Source: an uncultured Collinsella sp.
GTDB lineage: Bacteria; Actinomycetota; Coriobacteriia; Coriobacteriales; Coriobacteriaceae
Length of the DNA stretch: 64,000 nt
Direction: 5' to 3'
Assembly: GCA_902493145.1 (NCBI GenBank)
Contig: CABUOA010000005.1
Coordinates: 18,930 to 82,929 of the forward strand
Positions 1-8,949 of the stretch are shown here, piece by piece. Under the pieces are notes generated by a model. The model had not been told where the DNA came from and searched no databases. It saw nothing but the letters and a program-made list of their open reading frames with translations. Position 1 is the first letter of the stretch. Every line of letters begins with the position of its first letter. The position numbers and the translations under genes were made by a program.

Positions 1-2211
1 ACGGTGACGATGCCGGACGTTCCTCAGCCAACGGTCGCCGAGTACGCCCAGGATGCCTTCAACATCACGATGACCAACGATGAGCTCACGACCGACGACG
101 GGACCAACGTCGAGAAACTTATCCAGCAGAAGAGCTATAACGCGCTGTTCGATAATAACGAGGGCGACAACGGCTTTGAGTTCCTGTGGAACTGGAGTGG
201 CAACTGGGACAGCGAGGGTAAGCTACCGAGTTACGTGAAGCTTCCCACCACGATGACATTCGCATTTAAGACGCCGTCGAAACTCGATAGCGTCGAGGTC
301 GTTAACCGCAACGGCGGCAACGGAACCGTACAGAAGATCAAGGCCGTCGTGACGTTCGAGGATGGCTCGATCCAAGAGTTCGCGGGCGGGGAGTACGATT
401 CCTTCCTGGCTCGCTACGCCTTTGACCTCTCTGCCGAGAACAAGGGCAAGAAGGCGACCAAGGTCGAGGTCACGCCGCTTGAGGCATCGGGTGACCAGAT
501 GCTCACACTGCGTGAGGTCAACTTCAACTACACGCAGGGTGTCGAGGCCATCGAGGGTGTCGAGCTAGGCAAGAACCAGACCGAGTTCTTTGAAGGCGAC
601 ATTACGCCCGTCGACGCCAAGGCTACGCCTGAGAGCGCTGGCTACCCCTATGTGACGGTCGAGAGCTCCGACCCCTCTGTGGTAAGCGTCTCCGCTGTTC
701 AGGCTGGCGATAGCGTGAGCTACTACCTGCGTGCCAACAAGGCCGGCAAGGCAAAGATCACGGTGGCGTCGGTACTCGACCCCTCCAAGACCGCATCCTA
801 TGAGGTCGAGGTCAAGGCTGGTGTCGATACCTCTGCGCTCGTGGCAGCGCTTTCCAAGGCCGCGGGCTACAGCGAGTCCGTCTACACCAAGGATTCCTAT
901 GCAGCTCTCACCACTGCGGTCGAGGCGGCTCGGAAGCTCCTCGACAGCGGCCAGGGCAGCTATAGCAAGAAGGATGTCGCAGACGCCACTGCCAAGATCG
1001 AGAAGGCAATCGACGGCCTCAAGATGCGCCCTGTCGATGAGAAGATCCTCATCAACACGCCCGAGAACCGCAAGAACGTCAAGGTGGCCGACTTCTCGAG
1101 TGAGGCCGACTACGAGGGCAGCAACGCCGTCAACGCTCTCGACGGCGACGAGCGGACGCTTTGGCACAGCGACTGGGCCCATGGGACCGGTATGCCCCAG
1201 TATCTGAGTGTCGACCTGGGCCGCGACTACGATCTCACCGACGTTACATTCCTGCCGCGCCAGGACGGCGGCACTAACGGCGATATCTTCGAGGCCGAGA
1301 TACTGGTCTCCGACACTGCCGACGGTTATGAGATGGGCACCGCCGCGTCGATGGGTACGTTCGCCTTCGACAACGACGGCCGCGTGCTCACCGACCGTGG
1401 CGACTGGAAGCAGATGAGCTTTGGCGCCGCGCGCGGTCGCTACGTGACCGTCAAGGTGATTCACGCCGGCGGTGGCGACGTTGATGCCTACTGCAGCATG
1501 GCGGAGCTCAAGTTCTACGGTACGGCCGTCCCCGATCCGGTGGCGAAGGATGATCTCGCTACCGCGATCGAAAAGGTTGATGCCGAGGTTGCTGCCGGCG
1601 ACCTCAAGGCCGGTGACTACACCGAGGCCTCCTGGACGGCGCTCGAGAACGCCCTGGCGAGCGCCCGCGCCATCTTGAGCGATGAGGACGCCACGCAGGA
1701 CGAGGTCGACCAGGCGCTCAGGGCGCTCGAGAGCGCCCGCGGCGCGCTCGAGAAGACCCCGGTGGTCCCGGTCGAGAATCCGACTAAGAAGCAGCTCAAG
1801 GCCCTGGTCAAGCAGGCGAAGGAGACTGACACCAGGGGCAAGACGGACGAGTCTGTCAAGGCCCTGACGGATGCCATTACCTACGCCGAGGACGTCTTGG
1901 GTGATGAGAATGCTTCCGACACCCAGCTCCAGGCGGCCTATGACCAGCTCAAGCTGGCCATTGAGAGCCTCAGGGATGCCGACTCCGGCAACCAGGGCGG
2001 CTCGGGCAACCAGGGTTCCGGCAATGGCTCGAACGGCGGCAACCAGGCGGGCAAGCCCGCAGGCGACAAGGCCCAGGGCAGCAAGAAGAACGGTTCGGCG
2101 ATCCCCAATACCGGCGACCAGACGGCGGCGACCGTCGTGACCGTCGGTGGTCTCGGCGCCATCATCGCCGCGATCGGCGCTTTCTTCCATCGTCGCAGCA
2201 AGGCCAAGTAG
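1..2211 (+). CDS. Sortase-anchored multidomain surface protein, C-terminal part (5' end outside window)
   Basis: The reading frame is open from the first base, so this is the 3' part of a larger gene. Domains by position: a galactose-binding-like beta-sandwich at about 40-535, an Ig-like (Big_2-type) domain at about 560-825, a FIVAR helical module at 826-1020, an F5/8 type C (discoidin) domain at about 1060-1530, and two further FIVAR modules at about 1546-1755 and 1785-1965. A Gly/Asn/Ser linker leads to the sorting signal IPNTGD at 2101-2118, then a hydrophobic segment and the basic tail HRRSKAK. The architecture is typical of the C-terminal half of large secreted glycosidases or mucin-binding proteins. 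The catalytic part, if any, lies upstream, so the substrate cannot be told. A strong terminator follows. Confidence 0.88.
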   Translation, partial: TVTMPDVPQPTVAEYAQDAFNITMTNDELTTDDGTNVEKLIQQKSYNALFDNNEGDNGFEFLWNWSGNWDSEGKLPSYVKLPTTMTFAFKTPSKLDSVEVVNRNGGNGTVQKIKAVVTFEDGSIQEFAGGEYDSFLARYAFDLSAENKGKKATKVEVTPLEASGDQMLTLREVNFNYTQGVEAIEGVELGKNQTEFFEGDITPVDAKATPESAGYPYVTVESSDPSVVSVSAVQAGDSVSYYLRANKAGKAKITVASVLDPSKTASYEVEVKAGVDTSALVAALSKAAGYSESVYTKDSYAALTTAVEAARKLLDSGQGSYSKKDVADATAKIEKAIDGLKMRPVDEKILINTPENRKNVKVADFSSEADYEGSNAVNALDGDERTLWHSDWAHGTGMPQYLSVDLGRDYDLTDVTFLPRQDGGTNGDIFEAEILVSDTADGYEMGTAASMGTFAFDNDGRVLTDRGDWKQMSFGAARGRYVTVKVIHAGGGDVDAYCSMAELKFYGTAVPDPVAKDDLATAIEKVDAEVAAGDLKAGDYTEASWTALENALASARAILSDEDATQDEVDQALRALESARGALEKTPVVPVENPTKKQLKALVKQAKETDTRGKTDESVKALTDAITYAEDVLGDENASDTQLQAAYDQLKLAIESLRDADSGNQGGSGNQGSGNGSNGGNQAGKPAGDKAQGSKKNGSAIPNTGDQTAATVVTVGGLGAIIAAIGAFFHRRSKAK

Positions 2212-2231
2212 CCCCAGCAACAGCTAAGCAA

Positions 2232-2273
2232 GCGTGCCCGCCGTCCCACCCAAGGACGGTGGGCATGCTTTTT
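2232..2273 (+). terminator. Intrinsic terminator of the surface protein gene
   Basis: A 15-bp stem (2232-2246 with 2254-2268) around a 7-nt loop is followed by five T residues. It lies 20 bp after the stop codon and separates this gene from purE. Confidence 0.9.
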
Positions 2274-2428
2274 GAATGTAGGCGGAAAGCTCCGACCCTT
2301 CGGCCTTAATCTCGCAAAGCATTCCGTCTCTCACCGAACACATCGGCATCGGTGGCTATACTTGAATTATTTGCAGTTAAGGGTCGCGGATTCGCTGCGT
2401 CACCGCTCTCAACAGGAGGTCTATGTTT

Positions 2429-2893
2429 ATGGCAGATCAGAAGCCGGTTGTCGGGATCATCATGGGTTCCAAGTCCGATCTGGGCGTTATGGAAGGCTGC
2501 ACCGCCGAGCTCGAGGCACTGGGTGTGCCCTATGAGCTCGTCATTGCGAGCGCGCACCGCACGCCGGCGAAGGTCCACGAGTGGGCTTCGACTGCCGCCG
2601 ATCGCGGTATCAAAGTGATTATCGCCGCCGCCGGCAAGGCCGCTCACTTGGGTGGTGTCGTGGCTGCCTTTACGCCGCTGCCGGTTATCGGCGTGCCTAT
2701 GAAGACGAGTGACCTGGGCGGTATGGATTCGCTGCTGTCGATGGTGCAGATGCCTTCGGGCGTGCCCGTGGCCTGCGTTGCCATCAACGGTGCCAAGAAC
2801 GCCGCCATCTATGCCACACAGATTCTGGGTGCTTGCGACCCCGAGTACCGCAAGGTTATCGAGAAGATGAAGCAGGAGATGGCTGACGCCTAA
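2429..2893 (+). CDS. purE: N5-carboxyaminoimidazole ribonucleotide mutase PurE
   Basis: Class I PurE converts N5-CAIR to CAIR in de novo purine synthesis. The N-terminus VVGIIMGSKSDL, the ASAHRTP motif and the segment AAGKAAHLGGVVAAFT are the family's substrate-binding signatures, and the length of about 154 aa is normal. An in-frame ATG at 2423 lies only 3 nt from the AGGAGG at 2414-2419, while the ATG at 2429 lies at the ideal 9 nt, so 2429 is preferred. No purK is adjacent. A TATACT hexamer at 2357-2362 could be the -10 element, but no good -35 is visible. Confidence 0.96.
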   Translation: MADQKPVVGIIMGSKSDLGVMEGCTAELEALGVPYELVIASAHRTPAKVHEWASTAADRGIKVIIAAAGKAAHLGGVVAAFTPLPVIGVPMKTSDLGGMDSLLSMVQMPSGVPVACVAINGAKNAAIYATQILGACDPEYRKVIEKMKQEMADA

Positions 2894-2928
2894 GCGTTCC
2901 GCCGTTTCACCGCAGTATAAGGAGAGCC

Positions 2929-3927
2929 ATGTCCGATTATCAGGGAAAACGATTCAAGGCTTCTCAGATTCCCGATCCGTCGAAGCCGGGTGCTGCCCGT
3001 GCGGCACAGCAGGGTCGGACATCCTCTCCTCAGCAGCCGCGCGCGCCGCGCCCCGTGACACCGGCGACGCATCGTCGACAGGACGCGCCGGCCGCATATC
3101 GTCCTTCGTCTTATAGCTCCGCTAAGAAGCCGCCCCGGTCTTCATCGCATGCCGCGCCGTCGGATCGCACCGAGCCGCCGCGCAAAAAGCGCCACTCCAT
3201 TATTCCCATTCTGCTCATCATCATCGGTATCGGTCTGATTGTCGCCGCCGCCGCTATTTTTATTAATGCCCAGATTGGCTATAAGCAGGCGAGCGATTCG
3301 TATCAGAAAATCGAGAAGCAATATGTAAGCGATAAGGACGCCAGCGGCGTGCCGATTATCGACTTTGATGCGCTTGCTCAGACGAACCCCGAGATTGTGG
3401 GTTGGATTTACGTGCCGGGAACCAACATCAACTATCCCGTGGTGCAGACCAACAACAACTCCAAATACCTCAACACGCTGTTCGATGGCACGTCTAACGC
3501 CTCGGGTGCCATCTTCTTGGATAGCGATGACACCGCGCCGGGAATGGTCGACCAGCAGACCACGATCTACGGCCACCATATGAACGATGGGTCGATGTTC
3601 AACGTGATTTCGGATACGACTGACCAGGCAACGTTCGATAGCATTGAATATGTGTACTACATCACGCGCGATGCGACGTATAAGTTGCGTCCGCTGGCGA
3701 CCAAGGTGGTCGAGGACACGTATGCCAAGGCGCGCACGACCAATTTTGAGGGCGACGACGGACTCAAGAACTACCTGTCCGAGATGCTCGACGGCGCTTC
3801 TGCCGTGGCGAGTGATGCCACCGATCGTGCCGCTTCGGCAACTAAGGTTGTAACGCTTGTGACCTGTCGTTCGCTGTCGCTGAGCAACACACGCGCCGTC
3901 ATGGTGCTCACGCCGGTCGAGGAATAA
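2929..3927 (+). CDS. srtB: Class B sortase
   Basis: A membrane transpeptidase of 332 aa that attaches secreted proteins to the cell wall or joins pilin-like subunits. A long, basic, Pro/Ser-rich cytoplasmic N-terminus (about 85 residues) precedes one membrane segment (about 88-115). The sortase fold has the class B features YPVVQ...YLNTLFDG, YGHHMNDGSMF (His around 216-217), TLVTC with catalytic Cys313, and Arg322 in NTRAV. The start has a good RBS (AAGGAG). It lies 35 bp downstream of purE with no visible terminator, so it may be co-transcribed, although the functions are unrelated. Which surface proteins it handles is not clear: the anchored proteins in this window carry IPNTG or LxxTG signals rather than the NPQTN typical of S. 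aureus SrtB. Confidence 0.93.
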   Translation: MSDYQGKRFKASQIPDPSKPGAARAAQQGRTSSPQQPRAPRPVTPATHRRQDAPAAYRPSSYSSAKKPPRSSSHAAPSDRTEPPRKKRHSIIPILLIIIGIGLIVAAAAIFINAQIGYKQASDSYQKIEKQYVSDKDASGVPIIDFDALAQTNPEIVGWIYVPGTNINYPVVQTNNNSKYLNTLFDGTSNASGAIFLDSDDTAPGMVDQQTTIYGHHMNDGSMFNVISDTTDQATFDSIEYVYYITRDATYKLRPLATKVVEDTYAKARTTNFEGDDGLKNYLSEMLDGASAVASDATDRAASATKVVTLVTCRSLSLSNTRAVMVLTPVEE

Positions 3928-3991
3928 GTTGTTCGAGAGTAGCTAAAAAGGCCCCGTCCCAAATTGGCTACTCGACGACGGTAAGGGAGAA

Positions 3992-4411
3992 ATGATGCTC
4001 GAGAGTGGCAAATTGATGCCTTCGATTGATGCTTGGCTGCGCGAGGCCAAGGCCGATGCTTCGGCGGCAGGCTGTGGGATGTATCTGACGCATAACGGTG
4101 TGGTGCGCGCGACGCCCAAGGCTGAGGTGCGCGGAGTCGAGACCGATGGCGTGGCGCCAGGCCACAGGGTGGGCGGCATGGTCTTTGACTACGACGCCGA
4201 AAAGGTACGGTCTGCTATCGAGACTACGCGCGCGATGCCGGGTATCGGCTATGTGCGCGTGTGGCTGGCAAGCGGCGAGCTTACCGTAGGTGACGACATC
4301 ATGCTCGTGCTTATCGGCGGGGACATTCGCCCACACGTGGTCGATGCACTGCAGGCGCTCGTTGGCACCATCAAGAACGAATGCGTGAGTGAGGTCGAGC
4401 GCGAGGCATAG
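3992..4411 (+). CDS. MoaE-like protein (molybdopterin synthase large-subunit family, atypical)
   Basis: A protein of about 139 aa. Its C-terminal half (VRVWLASGELTVGDDIMLVLIGGDIR, then ALQALVGTIKNE) follows the MoaE pattern in which a GEL-x-x-GD motif is followed by a strand and a helix carrying a catalytic Lys. The N-terminal MoaE signature (FVGxVRxHN) is only weakly kept, as THNGVVRATPK, and the second lysine of the usual WKxE motif is missing. No other molybdenum cofactor gene lies in the window. It may be a divergent MoaE or a family member with another role. Tandem ATGs at 3992 and 3995 follow GGGAGA; either could be used. Confidence 0.65.
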   Translation: MMLESGKLMPSIDAWLREAKADASAAGCGMYLTHNGVVRATPKAEVRGVETDGVAPGHRVGGMVFDYDAEKVRSAIETTRAMPGIGYVRVWLASGELTVGDDIMLVLIGGDIRPHVVDALQALVGTIKNECVSEVEREA

Positions 4412-4441
4412 AGGATTGCGTCGATAGAAGGATCGTTTATA

Positions 4442-4480
4442 AAAATGCCCACCGGTACGTGTGATACCGGCGGGCATTTT
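4442..4480. terminator. Bidirectional terminator between convergent genes
   Basis: A 14-bp stem with one mismatch (4442-4455 with 4467-4480) is flanked by A-tracts on the left and T-tracts on the right. It can end transcription of the MoaE-like gene on plus and the CmpB-family gene on minus. Confidence 0.85.
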
Positions 4481-4501
4481 GCGTTTTGGGCGCGGCGGGC
4501 G

Positions 4502-5731
4502 CTAAACGCGCGTGGCGTCCTTGGGGCTCATGGTCATGCTCTGGAAGCGGTTCTCCATGTAGTCGTTATCGAAATACTTGCCGTAGAACTGTGCGACGGG
4601 AATGTCCGGCTCCGTGCCGTTAACGCGCTGGTACCAGTAGTCGAGCGACTGCAGCGTCATGACGCCGTCGACCAGCATAATGACGGTAAAGATGACGGTG
4701 GCCGAGTAGCGGCTCTTCCAGGGGATCTTGTTGATGAGCTTAAGCAGCCTCGGTAGCAGCAGCTTGATCCAGATGAGGCCACCTAGGCCCCACAGGCAGG
4801 CAAAGCCCGTGCAGGTGCGTCCGCCCGTGAGGACCACGAGCGGATCGGGCAAACCAAACAGCGTTATGTGCGAGTAGCTCCACGAGACCACGCCAAACGC
4901 GGTCTGCATAAACCAGCCCACGAACACCTCAAAGCTCGCGCCGAGCACAGCGCTCACCAGGAAAATGATGATGGGGTTCTTTTTGTAGAAGCGGTTAAGC
5001 ACCATGGTCATGAGCACGGCGCCAAATCCGTAGATGGGGCTGAAAGGGCCAAACAGCATGCCGGCGCGGTCCTGGTAGACGCCCGGGTCGTTGACCGTCA
5101 TGTGCCAGATGTCCTCCAAGATAAGTCCCAGTACGCAGCAGACGAAGAATACCCAGAACAGGTTGAAGTAGTTGAGCTTGATGTAGCCCTCGCCGGTCTC
5201 ATCGCGGCCGAGCATGCCCTCGGCGGCGGCATCGCGGTCGAGCATCTCCTGCAGGCGGCGCTGCAGCTCGCGCTCCTGACGCAGCGTGGGGTCGACGGTG
5301 GCCGAAAGCGCGATGAGGATGCCGAGCTGAATAGCGGGGCGCAGCAAGAAGGGCCCGATACCCTGGAGCATCACGTCGACCAAAAGCTCGACGACGGTGA
5401 ATGCAATAAGGATGTAGGACAGGCGGGCGGCGTTGCGGCGCTGGTTTTTGATAAGGTCCAGGCCAAAGATGATTAGGATGACGGCACTTGCCGCAGAGAG
5501 CATGATGCCGGCGACGATAAGGCCGACTGCGACGAGCGTGTTGTCGCCGAGCTTTTCGGTGGCGTTGCCGTTAACAAGTGCCGTGATGACCTGCCACATA
5601 AAGGCAGCGACCGACGGGAGCGTGCCCACGCCGGAAAGGATGCACAGGACGGCGTACACCTTAATGATGAGGGGAATCTTCTTGACCTCTGTGGCGCTGG
5701 GGACGCTGGGGTCGAGTTCGTTTCGATCCAT
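4502..5731 (-). CDS. CmpB-family (putative ABC-transporter type IV) membrane protein
   Basis: A polytopic membrane protein of 409 aa. The N-terminal half has about four membrane segments and a charged stretch (residues about 140-180, rich in Arg/Glu/Asp). The C-terminal half matches the PF06541-type domain: FWVFFVCCVLGLILEDIWH, then GMLFGPFSPIYGFGAVLMT and SAVLGASFEVFVGWFMQ. The function of this family is not established and no ATPase partner is adjacent. It is a single-gene unit with its own promoter at 5758-5786 and an RBS (AGAAAGG) before ATG. Confidence 0.8.
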   Translation of the reverse strand: MDRNELDPSVPSATEVKKIPLIIKVYAVLCILSGVGTLPSVAAFMWQVITALVNGNATEKLGDNTLVAVGLIVAGIMLSAASAVILIIFGLDLIKNQRRNAARLSYILIAFTVVELLVDVMLQGIGPFLLRPAIQLGILIALSATVDPTLRQERELQRRLQEMLDRDAAAEGMLGRDETGEGYIKLNYFNLFWVFFVCCVLGLILEDIWHMTVNDPGVYQDRAGMLFGPFSPIYGFGAVLMTMVLNRFYKKNPIIIFLVSAVLGASFEVFVGWFMQTAFGVVSWSYSHITLFGLPDPLVVLTGGRTCTGFACLWGLGGLIWIKLLLPRLLKLINKIPWKSRYSATVIFTVIMLVDGVMTLQSLDYWYQRVNGTEPDIPVAQFYGKYFDNDYMENRFQSMTMSPKDATRV

Positions 5732-5757
5732 ACAGAACCTTTCTCGCTTTGTTGTAG

Positions 5758-5786
5758 GTTATAAGGATACGCCGCCGACCTGCCAA
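5758..5786 (-). promoter_or_regulatory. Sigma70-type promoter of the CmpB-family gene
   Basis: On the minus strand, TTGGCA (5781-5786) and TATAAC (5758-5763) are separated by exactly 17 bp. The -10 lies about 26 bp upstream of the start codon. Confidence 0.7.
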
Positions 5787-5969
5787 AAGACAGGACGAAC
5801 GTCCCAATTGCAACTTTGTAATCCCCAACGGTGGACGCGGCGGCCATCTGGGGGCGCGGGCACTTACACTGGACAGACCGATAAAATGTTTGGCAACAAA
5901 ACTGATTATTAGCTCGGTGGGCTTTTAAAAAGCGCTGCTCATGCGCTGGGGAGCACGTCGCGCCGTGCG

Positions 5970-5975
5970 TATAAT
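5970..5975 (+). promoter_or_regulatory. Likely -10 element of purF
   Basis: A perfect TATAAT lies 42 bp upstream of the purF ATG. The region 16-18 bp further upstream (TGGGGA, 5947-5952) is a poor -35, so the promoter may depend on the upstream TG or on an activator. Confidence 0.45.
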
Positions 5976-6017
5976 AAGGCGGGTAACGCCAAAAATACGA
6001 GGCTCTGAGGGGATACC

Positions 6018-7688
6018 ATGTCTCAAGAAACCATCCGCGCGGCCGAGCGTGCCGCGGGACAGGTGAACACCATGTCGACGTATGATCCGGACTCCGACCA
6101 GCTGCATGAGGAATGTGGCATTTTCGGCGTATGGGCACCCGATCGCGACGTGGCTCGACTGACGTACTTTGGCCTGCGTGCGCTGCAGCACCGTGGCCAG
6201 GAATCGGCTGGAATCGCCGTGGGTGACGGCGGCACGGTTATGGTCCGCAAAGATCTGGGCCTGCTCGACCGCGTGTTCTCCAACGCCGACCTGTCGACGC
6301 TCTCCGGCCAGCTGGCCGTGGGCCACGTGCGCTATGGCACCGCCGGTGCCAAGAGCTGGGAAGCCTCTCAGCCGCACCTCTCTACCATCAACAGCGTCAT
6401 TATCGCGCTCGCGCACAACGGCACCCTCGTCAACACCGACGAGCTGCGCCGTCAGCTGATCGAGCTGGGCGTGCCGTTCCTCTCCAATTCGGATTCCGAG
6501 GTCGCGACCAAGCTTATCGGCTACTTTACCCAGCGTACGGGCCACCTGCGCGAGGGTATTCGCAAGACCATGGAGCTCGTGCGCGGCGGCTACGCCATGA
6601 CGCTCATCAACGAGCAGGCGCTCTACGCATTCCGCGATCCGCACGGCATTCGCCCGCTCGTGCTGGGCAAGCTGGTGGACGAGGGTCTGGACCAGGCCGA
6701 TGCCGCAGCCGTTTCGCAGCTGCCGTCGCAGGACGGCGCCGCGACGGTCGACTCCGCCGTCCGTGTCACGCGCGCCGGCGGCTGGGTCGTTGCTTCCGAG
6801 ACCTGCGCACTCGACATCGTGGGTGCCGAGTACGTCCGTGACGTCCGTCCCGGCGAGATCTTGCGCATCAGCGCCGAGGGCCTGGTATCCGAGCAGGGCG
6901 TGCCTGCAGCCGAAGAGCCCGCCAACTGCATCTTTGAGCAGGTCTACTTTGCCCGCCCCGACTCCATCATGAACGGCAAGAGCGTCTATGCCTGCCGTTA
7001 CGACATGGGTCGTCAGCTGGCACATGAGGAGCCTGTCGAGGCCGACCTGGTCATCGGCGTGCCCGACTCCGGCCTGCCGCCTGCGGAGGGGTATTCGCAC
7101 GAGAGCGGTATTCCCTTTGGCGAGGGCCTTATCAAGAACCGCTACGTGGGCCGTACGTTTATCGAGCCTACGCAGGAGTTGCGCGCCATGGGCGTGCGTA
7201 TGAAACTCAACCCGCTGCGCGACAACATCGAGGGCAAGCGCCTGGTCGTCATCGACGACTCCATCGTGCGCGGCACCACCATGGTGCAGCTCGTCAAGAT
7301 GCTGCGCAACGCCGGCGCCAAGGAGATTCATATCCGCATCAACTCGCCCGAGGTCATCTGGCCGTGCTTCTACGGTATCGATACCGACGTGCAGTCGCAG
7401 CTTATCAGCGCCAACAAGACGGTCGACGAGATTTGCGAGTATATCGGCGCCGATTCGCTGGCCTTCCTTTCGGTCGAGGGCCTGCTTAAGGTCATGCCCA
7501 AGGGCGGTTACTGCGATGCGTGCTTTACCGGCCGCTACCCCGTGGCGATTCCCGAGAGCTTTGGCCGCGACAAGTTTATGGAGGGCTTTAAGCCCCGCAA
7601 CCTGGACAAGCCGCTGCACTTTGACGACGACGCCGTGATCGAGAAATACGACGACCGCAGCTGGGAAGAGGAGCACGGCGAGGCATAA
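6018..7688 (+). CDS. purF: Amidophosphoribosyltransferase PurF
   Basis: Makes 5-phosphoribosylamine from PRPP and glutamine, the first committed step of purine synthesis. The N-terminal Ntn glutaminase domain has the nucleophile Cys33 in ECGIFGVW, so a 32-residue propeptide would be removed. LRALQHRGQESAGIA and GHVRYGT are family motifs. The C-terminal phosphoribosyltransferase domain carries the PRPP loop VVIDDSIVRGTT (about residues 410-420) and the Cys-containing GYCDACFTGRYP. The ATG at 6018 has GAGGGGA before it; an internal ATG at 6072 would shorten the propeptide. A GGGACAG-family hairpin starts at its stop codon, and purM follows 157 bp on. Confidence 0.97.
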   Translation: MSQETIRAAERAAGQVNTMSTYDPDSDQLHEECGIFGVWAPDRDVARLTYFGLRALQHRGQESAGIAVGDGGTVMVRKDLGLLDRVFSNADLSTLSGQLAVGHVRYGTAGAKSWEASQPHLSTINSVIIALAHNGTLVNTDELRRQLIELGVPFLSNSDSEVATKLIGYFTQRTGHLREGIRKTMELVRGGYAMTLINEQALYAFRDPHGIRPLVLGKLVDEGLDQADAAAVSQLPSQDGAATVDSAVRVTRAGGWVVASETCALDIVGAEYVRDVRPGEILRISAEGLVSEQGVPAAEEPANCIFEQVYFARPDSIMNGKSVYACRYDMGRQLAHEEPVEADLVIGVPDSGLPPAEGYSHESGIPFGEGLIKNRYVGRTFIEPTQELRAMGVRMKLNPLRDNIEGKRLVVIDDSIVRGTTMVQLVKMLRNAGAKEIHIRINSPEVIWPCFYGIDTDVQSQLISANKTVDEICEYIGADSLAFLSVEGLLKVMPKGGYCDACFTGRYPVAIPESFGRDKFMEGFKPRNLDKPLHFDDDAVIEKYDDRSWEEEHGEA

Positions 7689-7727
7689 AACCTGCCATAT
7701 GGGGACAGGTTTATTTTGGTAGGTTTT
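7687..7727 (+). repeat. GGGACAGG-core hairpin (TTATTTTGG type), purF-purM gap
   Basis: Eleven-base arms AAAACCTGCCA and TGGTAGGTTTT (7687-7697, 7717-7727; one G-T pair) enclose GGGGACAGGTTTATTT. Related copies lie at 31801-31837 and, inverted, at 31965-32003. It could act as a partial terminator between purF and purM. Confidence 0.7.
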
Positions 7728-7845
7728 ACCTGCTGTTTTGTTGATATGACGGCGCGTGCTGTTATGGCATGCACCGAATCGAGGACAACTATGAGCACCG
7801 TTTGGCGCCCGCGCGGCGCCACGGTAGTGGGAGAGGAAGGCTCAG

Positions 7846-8949
7846 ATGAGCGACAGCAAGCATGTGACGTATGAGGATGCCGGCGTCGATACCGCTGAGG
7901 GCGGCCGCGCCGTCGACGCGATTAAGCAGATGGTCAAGGACACCAATCGCCCCGAGGTTATCGGCGGCATCGGCGGCTTCGGTGGCCTGTTCTCGGCTGC
8001 CGCGCTTAAGGATATGGAAGACCCGATCCTGATTAGCGGTACCGACGGCGTGGGCACCAAGCTCGTGCTCGCCCAGATCATGGACCGTCACGAGACGGTG
8101 GGCCAGGACCTGGTCGCTATGTGCGTCAACGACATTCTGGCTTCGGGCGCCGAGCCGCTGTTCTTCCTGGACTACGTCGCCATCGGTCACATCGAGGCCG
8201 AGCACATGGCAAAGATCATCAAGGGTGTGGCCGACGGCTGCAAGCTCGCGGGCTGCGCGCTCGTGGGCGGTGAGATGGCCGAGCACCCGGGCGTCATGGC
8301 TCCTGACGACTACGACCTTGCCGGATTTACCGTGGGCGTCGTCGACCGTCCCAAGATGCTCGACCCCGCAAACGTCCGCCCGGGCGATGTGATCCTGGGC
8401 CTGCCTTCCACCGGCGTGCACTCCAACGGCTACTCGCTCGTGCGTAAGGTCATTGGCGTCGACGGCATTAAGCCGGGCACGCCCGAGGCCGCCGCTAAGG
8501 CCGAGGAGCTGAGCCGTCCGCTCGAGGAGCTCGGCGGTGCATTGCTGGCAGACGCTCTGTTGGCCCCCACGCGCATCTACGTCAAGCCGATCCTGGAGCT
8601 GCTGCGCGGCGGCGTCAACGTGCATGCTATCGCCCACATCACCGGCGGCGGTATTACCGAGAACCTCAACCGTGCACTCGCCGACGACGTCGACGCCGTG
8701 GTCACCCGCAACGGCGCCGAGATGGGTTGGGACGTTCCGCCCGTCATCACCTACGTGTCGCGTCAGGCCGAGCTCGCGCCCAACGAGGCATGCAAGACCT
8801 TCAACATGGGCGTCGGCCTGTGCCTGATCGTCGCCCCCGAGGACGAGGCCGCGGTTACCGAAGCCCTGGTCGCGCTGGGCGAGAAGCCGTTCCGCGTGGG
8901 CGAGTGCGTCGAGGGTTCCGGTAAGGTCGTGTACTCCGATGAGCGCTAA
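7846..8949 (+). CDS. purM: Phosphoribosylformylglycinamidine cyclo-ligase PurM
   Basis: AIR synthetase closes the imidazole ring of FGAM with ATP, step five of the purine pathway. Motifs are TYEDAGVDTAEG at the N-terminus, GGFGGLF, the ATP/metal loop ISGTDGVGTKL, CVNDILASGAEPLFFLDY, LVGGEMAEHPGV and HITGGGITENL. At 367 aa it is the usual length. The RBS is GAGAGGAAGG. It overlaps purN by 11 bp, which points to translational coupling. Confidence 0.97.
   Translation: MSDSKHVTYEDAGVDTAEGGRAVDAIKQMVKDTNRPEVIGGIGGFGGLFSAAALKDMEDPILISGTDGVGTKLVLAQIMDRHETVGQDLVAMCVNDILASGAEPLFFLDYVAIGHIEAEHMAKIIKGVADGCKLAGCALVGGEMAEHPGVMAPDDYDLAGFTVGVVDRPKMLDPANVRPGDVILGLPSTGVHSNGYSLVRKVIGVDGIKPGTPEAAAKAEELSRPLEELGGALLADALLAPTRIYVKPILELLRGGVNVHAIAHITGGGITENLNRALADDVDAVVTRNGAEMGWDVPPVITYVSRQAELAPNEACKTFNMGVGLCLIVAPEDEAAVTEALVALGEKPFRVGECVEGSGKVVYSDER

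Noticed and set aside
565..2220. Minus-strand ORF (551 aa) opposite the first surface protein
   Set aside because: Shadow ORF; the plus strand has clear domains and a sorting signal.
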